From positions 11,299,287-11,363,286 of the forward strand of contig CP136061.1 of the NCBI GenBank assembly GCA_032622095.1: 64,000 nt of DNA, in the 5' to 3' direction. Positions 1 through 9,320 of the stretch are shown here, in pieces; positions within the stretch are counted from its first letter, which is position 1, and each line of letters begins with the position of its first letter. Under the pieces are notes generated by a model. It was not told where the DNA came from, searched no databases, and was given only the letters and a program-made list of their open reading frames with translations. The position numbers were made by a program, and so were the translations under genes. Origin of the DNA: Siphonodentalium dalli (lineage: Eukaryota > Mollusca > Scaphopoda > Gadilida > Siphonodentaliidae).

Positions 1-493
1 CGTTCACATTTCACAATCCCGATATATGGTGACCCACATAAGTCACTTGAACAATTATATCTCCTTAACAGTCATATTTATATGGGAATGGCAATCAAGG
101 CATTCACACACTGATATGATAGCCAGGTGTCCTCGAGATCTTAGTCCAACCCACTAGATTGATTGATACATCTCAATATGTAAAACCCAATGATCATCTT
201 TTATCGAACTAATGTTTTTATGATGTTCATGTATCATATTATAACCTCTAATGTATACGCAGTTGTAAATAAATAAATACTTCATTATTGGTGGAACGGA
301 TTAATCGCGATAAACAGAATGACAATTGACAAGGTGAGCCACTACTTATATTCCATGACTGTAATAATCATGTTTTGTGATGCTATTTGAATATACAATT
401 TATGAGAAAACGTATAACACTTTAAGCAAGAGCATTCTCTATTCCCAACAAATATCCACAGCATACATTAACCTGGGCAACGCCGGGTAACCC
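1..493. other. Unassigned AT-rich intergenic DNA
   Basis: I see no reading frame with family resemblance, no tandem repeat and no inverted repeat of note here. The reading frame between 422 and 616 on the minus strand runs into the dispersed repeat that follows and is not credible as a gene. Confidence 0.6.
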
Positions 494-600
494 TGCTAGT
501 ATATATATATATACGGAAGTCTCAAAATATATAGTATAGACTAGCAGGTTAGCCCGCCACTGGCGGCATTCGTCCCATGGCTTTGTTCGAAAAAGCAATT
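494..600 (+). repeat. Dispersed module R1, truncated copy
   Basis: This is the 3' part of a module that recurs at about 1012, 1948, 2773, 3630 and 5647. It carries a short TA run, then ACGGAAGTCTCAAA, then GCAGGTTAGCCCGCCACTGG. The CCCGCCA/TGGCGGG core in the module end can form a small hairpin in the copy at 2895-2910. The upstream part of the module is missing here. Confidence 0.7.
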
Positions 601-667
601 GCAACAGGTTCCGCATTCTTTGTTTTTCCTTATTTTTTAACCCGCCCGTACCCGTCCTAATGTCGTA

Positions 668-911
668 AAATCTCTAACATTGCATTGAATTGAAAACAAA
701 CACTTCCCGTCGTGAAATCTCTGTACGATAACATTGCATTGAATTGAAAACAAACACTTCCCGTCGTGAAATCTCTGTACGATAACATTGCATTGAATTG
801 AAAACAAACGCTTCCCGTCGGGAAATCTCTCTGCATAATATTTCGAGTCTGCCGTACCCGAACAAAAGCTTCCCGTCGTGAAATCAAATCTCTATGCATA
901 ATATTTCGAGC
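668..911 (+). repeat. 54 bp tandem repeat, three copies plus a degenerate tail
   Basis: The string CATTGCATTGAATTG starts at 678, 732 and 786, giving two intervals of exactly 54 bp. Each unit continues with AAAACAAAC and CTTCCCGTCG. A degenerate continuation (CTTCCCGTCGTGAAATC, then GCATAATATTTCGAG) follows to about 911. Related units recur at 1638-1800 and 3464-3620. The short minus-strand reading frames here, with repeating peptide text, are products of this tandem structure. Confidence 0.85.
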
Positions 912-1011
912 GACAGGATACAGACTCTCGTCATACAGATACGTAGATAGCGAAAACGACGCTCTTTATATAGACACTGCGGAAAACTAACGCTCTTTAT
1001 ATATGAACGCT

Positions 1012-1243
1012 ATTAACCCCGAAGTGCCGATTGCGGTGATTTTGATGATTGGGAAGGGAGAAACGGTGCTCTGAGCTTCTCCAAAACGCGACCACGAATA
1101 TCCCCGTGGGTTTTTACACTTATATACGAAATTTGAGCTCAATCTGTACACGCGTTTTCGATTCTATGAAGTACCCACACGTACATATATATATACGGAA
1201 GTCTCAAATTATATAGTAGATAGCAGGTTAGCCCGCCACTGGC
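1012..1243 (+). repeat. Dispersed module R1, copy 1
   Basis: Recurrent parts in order are a GCGGTGATTTTGATGATTGG segment, GTGCTCTGAGCTTCTCCAAA, a TTTGAGCTCAATCTGTACAC segment, CGATTCTATGAAGTACCCAC, a TA-rich spacer, and the GCAGGTTAGCCCGCCACTGG end. The same order is found in the other copies, so this is a repeat-family unit. No coding potential is seen. Confidence 0.8.
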
Positions 1244-1404
1244 ATGCTTGGTCAGAAACATTACATTTTTATTAAAAAAAAACAAAACAATTTAATAATA
1301 ATTTAATGTTTTTTGAAATTTAATTAATTATTTTTTAAAAATTTTAATTTTAAATTGTTTTAATTAATTTTTTTAATGAATTTTTTGTTTCTGGCGGAAA
1401 AAAT

Positions 1405-1602
1405 GACCCGATGAAATCCCCCCCCCCTTCCTAGGAACGACAGACAACGCATTGTTTGTTTTTCAATGAGATAATTCATGGTACCCGTCCTAAACATCCC
1501 CGTTCCTAGATTAGTCCCCGAATTGACCCGATGAAATCCCCCCTTCCTAGGAACGACAGACAACGCATTGTTTGTTTTTCAATGAGTTAATTCATGGTAC
1601 CC
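1405..1602 (+). repeat. Direct duplication of an ~80 bp segment
   Basis: GACCCGATGAAATCCCCCC begins at 1405 and again at 1525, 120 bp apart. Each copy continues through TTCCTAGGAACGACAGACAA and a TTTGTTTTTCAATGAG segment. A third partial copy is at about 3052-3105. Confidence 0.8.
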
Positions 1603-1637
1603 GTCTCCCCCAAAAGAGCGGACAGTCAATTAATCTC

Positions 1638-1800
1638 GTCGTGAAATCTCTCTGCATAATATTTCGAGCGATAGCGTTGCGTTGAAATCTCTATGCATAA
1701 TATTTCGAGCGATAGCGTTGCGTTGAATTGTAAACAAAGCGCAATTAATCCCGTCGTGAAATCTCTCTGCATAATATTTCGAGCCATAAGGTTGCGTTGA
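1638..1800 (+). repeat. Short tandem copies related to the 54 bp repeat
   Basis: The string GAAATCTCT(CT)GCATAATATTTCGAG occurs three times in about 160 bp, each followed by a GCGTTG-containing segment. The units are less regular than the array at 668. Confidence 0.65.
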
Positions 1801-1947
1801 ATTCTGCCTTTTTAATCTAGATAATTGCATTTCGCGGTTCTCATCCGTATTTCGGACGCATGGGGGTAGTTGTTTAGCAATGTCCATTGCAATAAAGAGC
1901 GTTGATCGGTAATACCTCCGAATATGGTCAATATAAAGATCGTTGAT

Positions 1948-2200
1948 GCCTTAACTCCCAAAGTGGCGTTTGCGGTGATTTTGATGATTGGGAAGGGAGA
2001 ATCGGTGCTCTGAGCTTCTCCAAAACGCGACCACGAATATCCCCGTTGGTTTTTACACTTATATACGAAATTTGAGCTCAATCTGTACACGCGTTTTCGA
2101 TTCTATGAAGTACCCACACATATACACACATACATATATATATATATACGGAAGTCTCAAATTATATAGTAGACTAGCAGGTTAGCCCGCCACTGGCGGC
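1948..2200 (+). repeat. Dispersed module R1, copy 2
   Basis: Closely matches the copy at 1012 in segment order and wording, with a longer TA-rich spacer (about 2118-2148). It ends in the same CCCGCCACTGGCGG hairpin-like core. Confidence 0.8.
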
Positions 2201-2369
2201 AATAGTCAGAAACATGACAATTTTTAAGTTTTAAATAAAAATTTTAATTAATTTAATTTTTTGTTTTTCAATGAGTTAATATTTTGGTTTTTCAATGAGT
2301 TAATTGTGCCTTTTTAATTTTGTTTTTCAATTTTACCTGATTTTTTTTTTCAATGAACCCGCCCATGAC

Positions 2370-2665
2370 ACTTCCCGTATTTAGCAAGTTTGAGCTCAAT
2401 CGGTTCGAGTCTATAAAGGACACACACATATATATGACACTTCCCGTAGGTAGCAAGTTTGAGCTCAATCGGCATTCCCTGGAATTTTCTAGTCAATATT
2501 TAGCAAGTTTGAGCTCAATCGGTTCGAGTCTATAAAGGACACACTCATATATATGACACTTCCCGTAGGTAGCAAGTTTGAGCTCAATCGGCATTCCCTG
2601 GAATATGACACTTCCCGTAGGTAGCAAGTTTGAGCTCAATCGGCATTCCCTGGAATTTCCCAGTC
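2370..2665 (+). repeat. Nested short tandem repeats (AGCAAGTTTGAGCTCAATCGG type)
   Basis: AGCAAGTTTGAGCTCAATCG occurs five times in under 300 bp. It alternates with two followers: a TTCGAGTCTATAAAGGACAC follower and a CATTCCCTGGAAT follower. GACACTTCCCGTA precedes most copies. Another related copy lies at 3176-3235. Confidence 0.8.
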
Positions 2666-2772
2666 ACCAACGCGGCGTAATTTTGGTACATATATAGAGA
2701 CCAATTGTCCATCGGCTGTCATGTGTAGTAAAGATGTCTTATAAGCCGACATTGCCGTGGGGATGCCCGTTC

Positions 2773-2811
2773 CTACACGCGTTTTCGATTCTATGAAGTA
2801 CCCACATATAT

Positions 2812-2859
<48 letters not shown>

Positions 2860-2912
2860 GGAAGTCTCAAATTATATAGTAGACTAGCATGTTAGCCCGC
2901 CACTGGCGGGAT
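2773..2912 (+). repeat. Dispersed module R1, truncated copy 3, with (TA)n run
   Basis: Begins inside the module at ACACGCGTTTTCGATTCTAT and includes an uninterrupted TA run of about 40 bp (2820-2858). It ends in CCCGCCACTGGCGGG, whose arms CCCGCCA and TGGCGGG are complementary. Confidence 0.75.
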
Positions 2913-3365
2913 TGGTCCCATGGCTTTGGTCGATCCATTATTTTTTTGTTTTTCAAGGTAACCCCGTACAGGCACGCCGAAAAAAATATTCCCCGTCCAG
3001 AGTTGACAAATAATTATTTTGTTTTTATAAATTTTAAATTGCGGAAAAATTTACCCGATGAAATCCCCCCCTTCCTAGGAACGACAGACAACGCATTCTT
3101 TGTTTTACTTTTTTTTAACCTGCCCGTACCCGTCCTAATGTCAAGGTCAGGTCGGTGACAATTTAACCCGTCCATGACACTTCCCGTAGACACCAAGTTT
3201 GAGCTCAATCGGTCCGAGTCTATAAAGGACACACACATATATATCATTTGTGGGTACCCGTTTCAAGGTGAAGATCACATCGGGCGGAAAAACTTACCCG
3301 ATAAAAATCTCCCCCGTTACTTGGAACTCCTAAGTACGAAATTAAGTACGAAATGTCGCCTCGAG

Positions 3366-3463
3366 ACGGTCAATGGAGCCGTATTTATACTCGTCGTGTA
3401 TATAGACGCTCAGTACGGTCAATGGAGCCGTATTTATACTCGTCGTGTATATAGACGCTCAGT
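3366..3463 (+). repeat. Perfect 49 bp tandem duplication
   Basis: ACGGTCAATGGAGCCGTATT starts at 3366 and at 3415. I see no difference between the two 49 bp units, which suggests a recent slippage or exchange event. Confidence 0.9.
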
Positions 3464-3620
3464 ACGATAACATTGTATTGAACTGAAAACAAACGCTTCC
3501 CGTCGTGAAATCATCTCTCTGCATAATATTTCGAGGGATAAAATTGCATTGAATTGAAAACAAACGCCGGCTTCCCGTCGTGAAAATCTCTCTGCATAAT
3601 ATTTCGAGCGACAGGCTACA
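3464..3620 (+). repeat. 54 bp repeat family, second locus
   Basis: Two further units of the family at 668, recognised by TTGAATTGAAAACAAACGC, CTTCCCGTCGTGAAA and GCATAATATTTCGAG. Confidence 0.7.
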
Positions 3621-3629
3621 ATCTCTCTG

Positions 3630-3935
3630 CAGATGCTAATAACGTTGAATGGTAAACAAAACGCTCTTTATAGCGATGCGTCAAAAACAAACGCTCATAA
3701 AATTATGACTTGATTAACCCCCGCCGTGCCTTTGCGGTGATTTGGGAGTGGATAAAGGGTGCTCTGAGCTTCTCCAAAACGCGACCACGGCGGTGTCGGT
3801 GGGATTTTACACTTACATACGAAATTTGAGCTCAATCTGTACACGCATTTTGAATTCTATGAAGTACCCACATATATACATATATATATACGGAGTTCTC
3901 AAAATATATAGTATAGATTGGCAGATTCCAGTAGC
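3630..3935 (+). repeat. Dispersed module R1, long copy 4
   Basis: Carries an extra 5' part shared with the copy at 5647 (GATGCTAATAACGTTGAATG, then GATGCGTCAAAAACAAACGC, then TTGATTAACCC). The common R1 segments follow as far as the CTCAAAATATATAGTATAGA stretch. The CCCGCC hairpin end is missing. Confidence 0.75.
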
Positions 3936-3960
3936 TTTATAACGGTATATCTGGGGAGAA

Positions 3961-4428
3961 ATCTGATCCTCCGTAGGATAAGGTATCATATAATATGTGA
4001 TCCTCGTCTCAGGAGTCACTCGTGGCTCAATGAAGGCAGGATCATATATCAAAATGAGAGGATATGGTGATCCCATGAAAAGGGGATCACCATATCCTCT
4101 CATTTTGATATGTGATCCTAAAATAAGAAAATATTTTTATTATTATAACGGAGATATTTGAAGAAGGTGTTTTTGACGAAATAACGGAAATATTTGAAAA
4201 GTGTTTTAAAGAGCGTACCCCAAACCTGGCCCAATCCCACCCACCCTATAGAAGAATTTGACTTATATTTCACCAAAGTTGATCTATTGTTGTGTTGTAA
4301 TTTCTCATACAAATCGCCGTTATTTAGTAAAGGTACATTCTTTATAGAGTTATTACCCTTAATATAAAATCACTAAAACAGATCAAGGTCGCATATCAAA
4401 ACCTATGTTATCCTCCGTAGGATCAGAT
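3961..4428. mobile_element. Candidate MITE with 21 bp terminal inverted repeats
   Basis: The left end (3961-3981) and the reverse complement of the right end (4408-4428) share ATCTGATCCT, then four variable bases, then AGGATAA, with two mismatches in 21. Each end is itself partly palindromic (ATCCTCCGTAGGAT). The interior holds the long hairpin at 4038-4119 and no credible gene. I could not define a target-site duplication, so the boundaries are uncertain. Confidence 0.5.
4038..4119. repeat. Long hairpin: 37 bp arms, 8 bp loop
   Basis: The arm at 4038-4074 and the arm at 4083-4119 are reverse complements with a single mismatch. The loop is ATGAAAAG. The arms contain GAGAGGATATGGTGATCCC and its complement. 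This would extrude or fold very stably in DNA or RNA. Confidence 0.9.
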
Positions 4429-4552
4429 ATCGTTTATAGTCTACACTCGTGCGCATTAGGTGGCCATCTGTGCTCGCAGGGTTGGTCAGAAACAAATGTT
4501 TTTTAAATTTAATTTATGTTTTTTATTTAATTTTTATTCTAATTGACACGGG

Positions 4553-4600
4553 CTCGGCGACCCGATAAAATTCGTATCCGGGGCAAGATACACACTAACT
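4553..4600 (+). repeat. Fragment of the 122 bp repeat
   Basis: GGCTCGGCGACCCGATAAAA and GTATCCGGGGCAAGATACA match the 122 bp units found at 5966-6480 and 6725-7270. This isolated piece lies just upstream of the hAT element and a poly-C run (4602-4612). Confidence 0.7.
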
Positions 4601-4618
4601 ACCCCCCCCCCCTAAGCC

Positions 4619-5548
4619 TAGGGCTTCACGGTTTTTCGGTATTTAGTCATACCGCGGTTTTGTTTTTAATACCGTGTAGTCGGTATTGAATTTCTTGAAT
4701 AGTCGGTATACCGCTGCACACTATATTTTCTTTTTTTAGTCTGTTTTACGACAGCAAATGTCCATAAAATACATATTCTGAGGCACTAAAGCGTACCTGT
4801 AAGTTATGAACGAAAGCAAGAACTAACGAGACGAAACGAGAACCAGCGAGATGAAACGAGAACTAGCAACTGTAACGAGTCTCATATGCACTTCAAATTA
4901 GTGTACACAAAGCAATAATTAGACTAGGTCGCCATCCATACAATTACGAAATGTAAACTATACTCTCACAATTGTTTTCGTGCTAATGTTTATCCACTAT
5001 CGAGACACCATGGATAAATACCATTGCTTGGGGACCTTTTTAGTATAATCTGGACTTAAATCCCCCATGGTATAAATTCTTTAGAAAACGAACCAAGAGA
5101 CATATCAATTTGATTCTCGAAATGTAAAAGTTAAAACCACCGCCTGTGACTGAAACAAAACACGTAGATTTAATTTCAAAATCAAACCGCAAAAGGTTAA
5201 CATGTTGTCCTTTCTCGCGGCAAATATGTAATTTACTGTTCAATATTGTGCTTTGTTGTGAAATAAAAATTGTGAACTAATTGTTTGTTTTTTTTATTTT
5301 TGCATAAGCGACGTCAGTAGTACCCCACACATTGTTAAGATCACAAGCGACATGCATTACGTTGTCCTCTTTTCGCGTGTCCGCGTGACACCGCATTCAC
5401 ACGTGAATATTGAATTGTGTACTGCATGTTCCGACGGATCTTAACTAGCAAAATGTTTGGACATTATTCTTGACGGTTTTTAGTCATACCGCGGTATTGA
5501 TTTCAATACCGTAGTCGGTATTGTGAAGGTGGATACCGTGAAGCTCTA
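4619..5548. mobile_element. Non-autonomous hAT-type DNA transposon, 930 bp
   Basis: The left end reads TAGGGCTTCACGGT (4619-4632). The reverse complement of the right end reads TAGAGCTTCACGGT (5535-5548), one mismatch in 14. The flanks are an exact 8 bp direct duplication, CCTAAGCC, at 4611-4618 and 5549-5556. An 8 bp target duplication and ends of the (C/T)AGGGCTT type are hallmarks of the hAT superfamily. Subterminal AATACCG / CATACCGCGG motifs occur near both ends, plausibly transposase-binding repeats. The interior (about 4750-5460) has no transposase; the 67-codon minus-strand frame at 5040-5243 has no recognisable domain. It would need a transposase supplied in trans. Confidence 0.85.
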
Positions 5549-5646
5549 CCTAAGCCCTGACCTAAGTTTCATACATACTATAACAATAATTTTGTAAGAG
5601 TACTATGGCATCCAATAAATCTCCCAGCATAGGAAACCACTCAATG

Positions 5647-5940
5647 TTCCAGTATATCTCTCTGCAGATGCTAATAACGTTGAATGGTAAACAGACGCTC
5701 TTTATATCGATGCGTCAAAAACAAACGCTCATTAAATAATCACTTGATTAACCCACGCCGTGCCTTTGTGGTGATTTTGGAGTGGATAAAGGGTGCTCAG
5801 AGTTTCTCCAAAACGCCGCGACGACGATTCCCGTGGGATTTTACCTTTAGATAGGTAAGTTTGGTCCCGATCGGTCAACCCGTTTTCGATTCTATGAAGT
5901 ACACATATATATACGGAAGTCTCAAAATATATACATTTTC
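5647..5940 (+). repeat. Dispersed module R1, long copy 5
   Basis: Shares the extended 5' part with the copy at 3630. In its middle it carries AAGTTTGGTCCCGATCGGTC instead of TTTGAGCTCAATCTGTACAC, which links this family to the tails of the 122 bp arrays just downstream. It ends in ACGGAAGTCTCAAAATATAT. Confidence 0.75.
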
Positions 5941-5965
5941 ATATATATTTTTTAAATTTTTAGCT

Positions 5966-6480
5966 CCACGCGTTTCAATAAGAAAAATTTGTACTCGGTA
6001 GCTCAACCAGTTTCCGAGATCTGGTCTGCGCATGAAAATTTGTACCCGGCGCAAGATACATTCACATGCCAAATTTCAAGTCGATAGCTCCACCCGTTTC
6101 CGAGATCTCGTCTGCGCATGCGCTGCACGGGCGTCGCACGGGCTCGGCGACCCGATAAAATGTGTACCCGGCGCAAGATACATTCACATAGCATATTTCA
6201 AGTCGATAGCTCCACCCGTTTCCGAGATCTCGTCTGTGCATGCGCTGCACGTGCGTCGCACGGGCTCGGCGACCCGATAAAATTTGTACCCCGCGCAAGA
6301 TACATTCACATAGCAAATTTCAAGTCGATAGCTCCACCCGTTTCCGAGATCTCGTCTGCGCATGCGCTGCACGGGCGTCGCACGGGCTCGCCAATACGAC
6401 AACGACCACCGCCTGGTCAAACTACACACACGTACCAAGTTTCGTCCCGATCGGTCGAGAATCGTAGATTTGTATGAAGT
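5966..6480 (+). repeat. 122 bp tandem repeat array with tail, copy 1
   Basis: GCGTCGCACGGGCTCG starts at 6131, 6253 and 6375, giving intervals of 122 bp. Each unit holds ACCCGATAAAA, GCAAGATACATTCACAT, AAATTTCAAGTCGATAGCTC and CCCGTTTCCGAGATCT. The array stops abruptly at CGCCAATACGAC and passes into a tail with CCACCGCCTGGTCAAACTAC and AGTTTCGTCCCGATCGGTCG. Overlapping frames on both strands here (up to 119 codons) mirror the repeat and are not genes. Confidence 0.9.
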
Positions 6481-6724
6481 ACAACACACACACAAACATA
6501 AATATATAAGAGAGATATGTAAATTAGATAGATTGTATTAAAATATATAGGAGAGATATGTAAATGATGTACACACCATTACTGGTGTTTGTCAAAGTTT
6601 AGTGGGGTATATCAATACTCATTCACGATCATATCATTGAGGTCCGGAGGGTGTGGGCTATCTCTCGAATACAAGGAGTTTCTCAAAATATATAGAAGAG
6701 AAGACTAGCCGATGAGCCCGACGT

Positions 6725-7270
6725 TGTCCGGGCTATTCAAAAACCAAATTTCAAGTCGATAGCTCCAACCCGTTTCCTAGATCTGGTCTGCGCATGCGCG
6801 AAGCTGGCGTCGCACGGGCTCGGCGACCCGATAAAATTCGTATCCGGGGCAAGATACATTCACATAGCAAATTTCAAGTAGATAGCTCCACCCGTTTCCG
6901 AGATCTGGTCTGCGCATGCGCGAGCTGGCGTCGCATGGGCTCGGCGACCCGATAAAATTCGTATCCGGGGCAAGATACATTCACATACCAAATTTCAAGT
7001 CGATAGCTCCACCCGTTTCCGAGATCTCGTCTGCGCATGCGCGAAGCTGGCGTCGCACGGGCTCGGCGACCCGATAAAATTCGTATCCGGGACAAGATAC
7101 ATTCACATACCAAATTTCAAGTCGATAGCTCGACCCATTTCCGAGATCTCGTCTGCGCATGCGCGAAGCGGGCGCCACACGGGATCGCCAATACGACGAC
7201 GTCCACCGCCTGGTCAAACTACACACACGTACCAAGTTTCGTCCCGATCGGTCGAGAATCGTAGATTTGT
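6725..7270 (+). repeat. 122 bp tandem repeat array with the same tail, copy 2
   Basis: The unit marker GCGTCGCA starts at about 6807, 6928 and 7050 (121-122 bp apart). The array ends near 7180 at CGCCAATACGAC and is followed by the same tail as copy 1, through AGTTTCGTCCCGATCGGTCG. Sequence variants (GTATCCGGGGCAAGATAC rather than GTACCCGGCGCAAGATAC) distinguish this array from the first, so the two arrays were homogenised separately. Confidence 0.9.
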
Positions 7271-8690
7271 ATAAATGACAAACAAACATACATACAGACA
7301 GACAAACAGAGGTCTTCATAATATATATGAGATAGATTACTATATACTATACATATGCATATATTTATTTATCATATGACTCAATCATTATTTACGTTGG
7401 AAAGTATGTCATGAATCAATTTCATATGAACTACTAGTTCATATCACCTTCCCATAATTTGATTGGTTTGTTGACAAAAAGTGTGTTTTGATTGGCTGAA
7501 TGGCAGCCGGTGCCGAGCCGTATCTCTAACTAAATGCAGGTCAAATTCGTGCGCGTCAATCAACGCGATGCCGAAATTCTCGCTATTATAATCTTGAAAT
7601 ATATAGTTTTGGACATTGTTATACGATAAATAGAATATGTAATTCGTATTTATCTAATAAACATACGATATAATGTCACAAACTGAGAACATAATAGCGC
7701 ACTATATCTTTGCGTGCATATTATTTCTGCTAGTTCACCAGGTGTAATTGGGCTTCCGGTGCACTGAAGTGACGTCACATTAACCTTTTGCTGCCGATGT
7801 CATATAGCTATTTAGTGATTTGTGTGCGTTTTGGACATCATAATCAATTTATAGGTGTCATATGATAAATAGAATATGTAATTCGTGTTTCTCTCATATG
7901 ATATTTATAGTAATATTTATAGTAAGAAAGATATATGTTTGAACGCGAGGAATGCCATATCTGTATACAAATATAAATTCCATTGACTATTTTGTATATG
8001 ACATTCCTCACTGTGATGAATTCTTCAATAAACATTTTAAACATATATATATATCCTCCTTTATGGGTGTAGGGACAGGTCTGTGGACGTTAGCGTCATT
8101 AATTATTATCGGATTCTATTTCAAGAAATACCAAGGTGTTACCACGCAAGGTCAATGATCGGAGCTGACGTGGGAAAGTTTGTGGACCCGTTTATCACCA
8201 ACCTGATCTGTGAAACATACGCATTACACGGGGGGGGGGGGGGGTCTGCAAATTGTTTCCGAACACTAGGCGTGGGTGGGTGGGTATTTGGTTCAACAGC
8301 CCGGCTAACACAATTTTTTCCTGTAATCATTTTTCTTCAAAATAATGCGACAAAAGGTTTTAAGAATGTTTCTATTATGTAATAGGTATGAACATAACTC
8401 TTGGTAGAGCTTTTGTGTTCACCATCAGTTAATAATGAGCGATGAAACGAATGGGTAATAAAAAAGGTCAGCTTTCTAAATGTTTCTATCAATGATCTAT
8501 AAATGTACATTGACATGGAAAGGCTCAGGTTTAAATAGTTCTATTAAAAATCTTTTATTCAACCTGATATAAATGAAAACATAACACAATAATGAATTCT
8601 TCAAATATATGTAAACTCTACAAATAAAATTAGACTATTCAAAAAACCATAATAAAATAACACATATTTCAACATTATTCGGTCTAGGAT
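7271..8690. other. Unassigned AT-rich DNA with one diverged duplication and a G tract
   Basis: A segment with TTTTGGACAT and ATAAATAGAATATGTAATTC occurs at about 7612-7660 and again at 7832-7890, so a ~220 bp tandem duplication is likely but decayed. A run of 15 G lies at 8230-8244. The overlapping short frames at 8083-8382 cross the G tract on both strands and show no family resemblance. Confidence 0.5.
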
Positions 8691-9060
8691 CACCTCTAGA
8701 TGGGAGCTGTCAAATTTGAATGATTTCCGATGAAAACATGGCCACCGGCAGCCATCTTGGAGTTTAATCTTTGAATCACTAAATCTTTAGCACGCCCTAC
8801 AGAGCTTGTCCCTCATCCGATTATCACAAAACTTCATATGAATGCTCGGTGTGAACTCCCGATGGATGCCTATCACTTTTCCCAAAATTCTGATTTTGTA
8901 AAAAAAAACAACATGGCCACCAGAAAATAGTTATTTGAAACAATTTGAAGGGGCTGGTTCCCTATCCCAGAATCGGAAAAAAAATAAAATTAGGGAGTGG
9001 TAGGTACCCATAGGGCGGAAAAAATAAAAAAGCGGCTAGTGTCTGGAAATTACCCGCCAC
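8690..9060. other. Unassigned segment, possibly an old dispersed repeat
   Basis: ACATGGCCACC occurs twice (about 8737 and 8912), once followed by GGCAGCCATCTTGG. The style resembles a dispersed intergenic repeat, but with only this window I cannot show copies elsewhere. Confidence 0.3.
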
Positions 9061-9320
9061 CCCAGTAATGAATAGTGGGCATGGCTTAACCTAGAGCATT
9101 CCAACCATTGTGAGTGAACCGCGCGGACCATAGAGTTATCTCACTTACTATATATTGTTTGATCAAATAAGTATTATGCCACAATCCACGCATTCCACCC
9201 CAACGCAGGCTGCTGTCAGGGCAGAAACACGCAACCGTGATGCTCCGATCATTGAACCCAAACATCCAGAGGTCAAAGACATATGTATAGTTATGCATTA
9301 CATTGTATGTTTGCCAATAT

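Noticed and set aside
6700-6740. Hammerhead ribozyme (CCGATGAGCCCG...CGGGC)
   Set aside because: The stem and a GATGAG-like core are present but the GAAA segment and cleavage site are missing; the related R1 ends lack the core as well.
6032-7319. Overlapping frames up to 119 codons on both strands
   Set aside because: They follow the 122 bp repeat in all frames and repeat the same peptide text.
8083-8382. 99-codon frame near the G tract
   Set aside because: It crosses a 15 G run, has an opposite-strand frame of similar quality, and shows no domain or codon signal.
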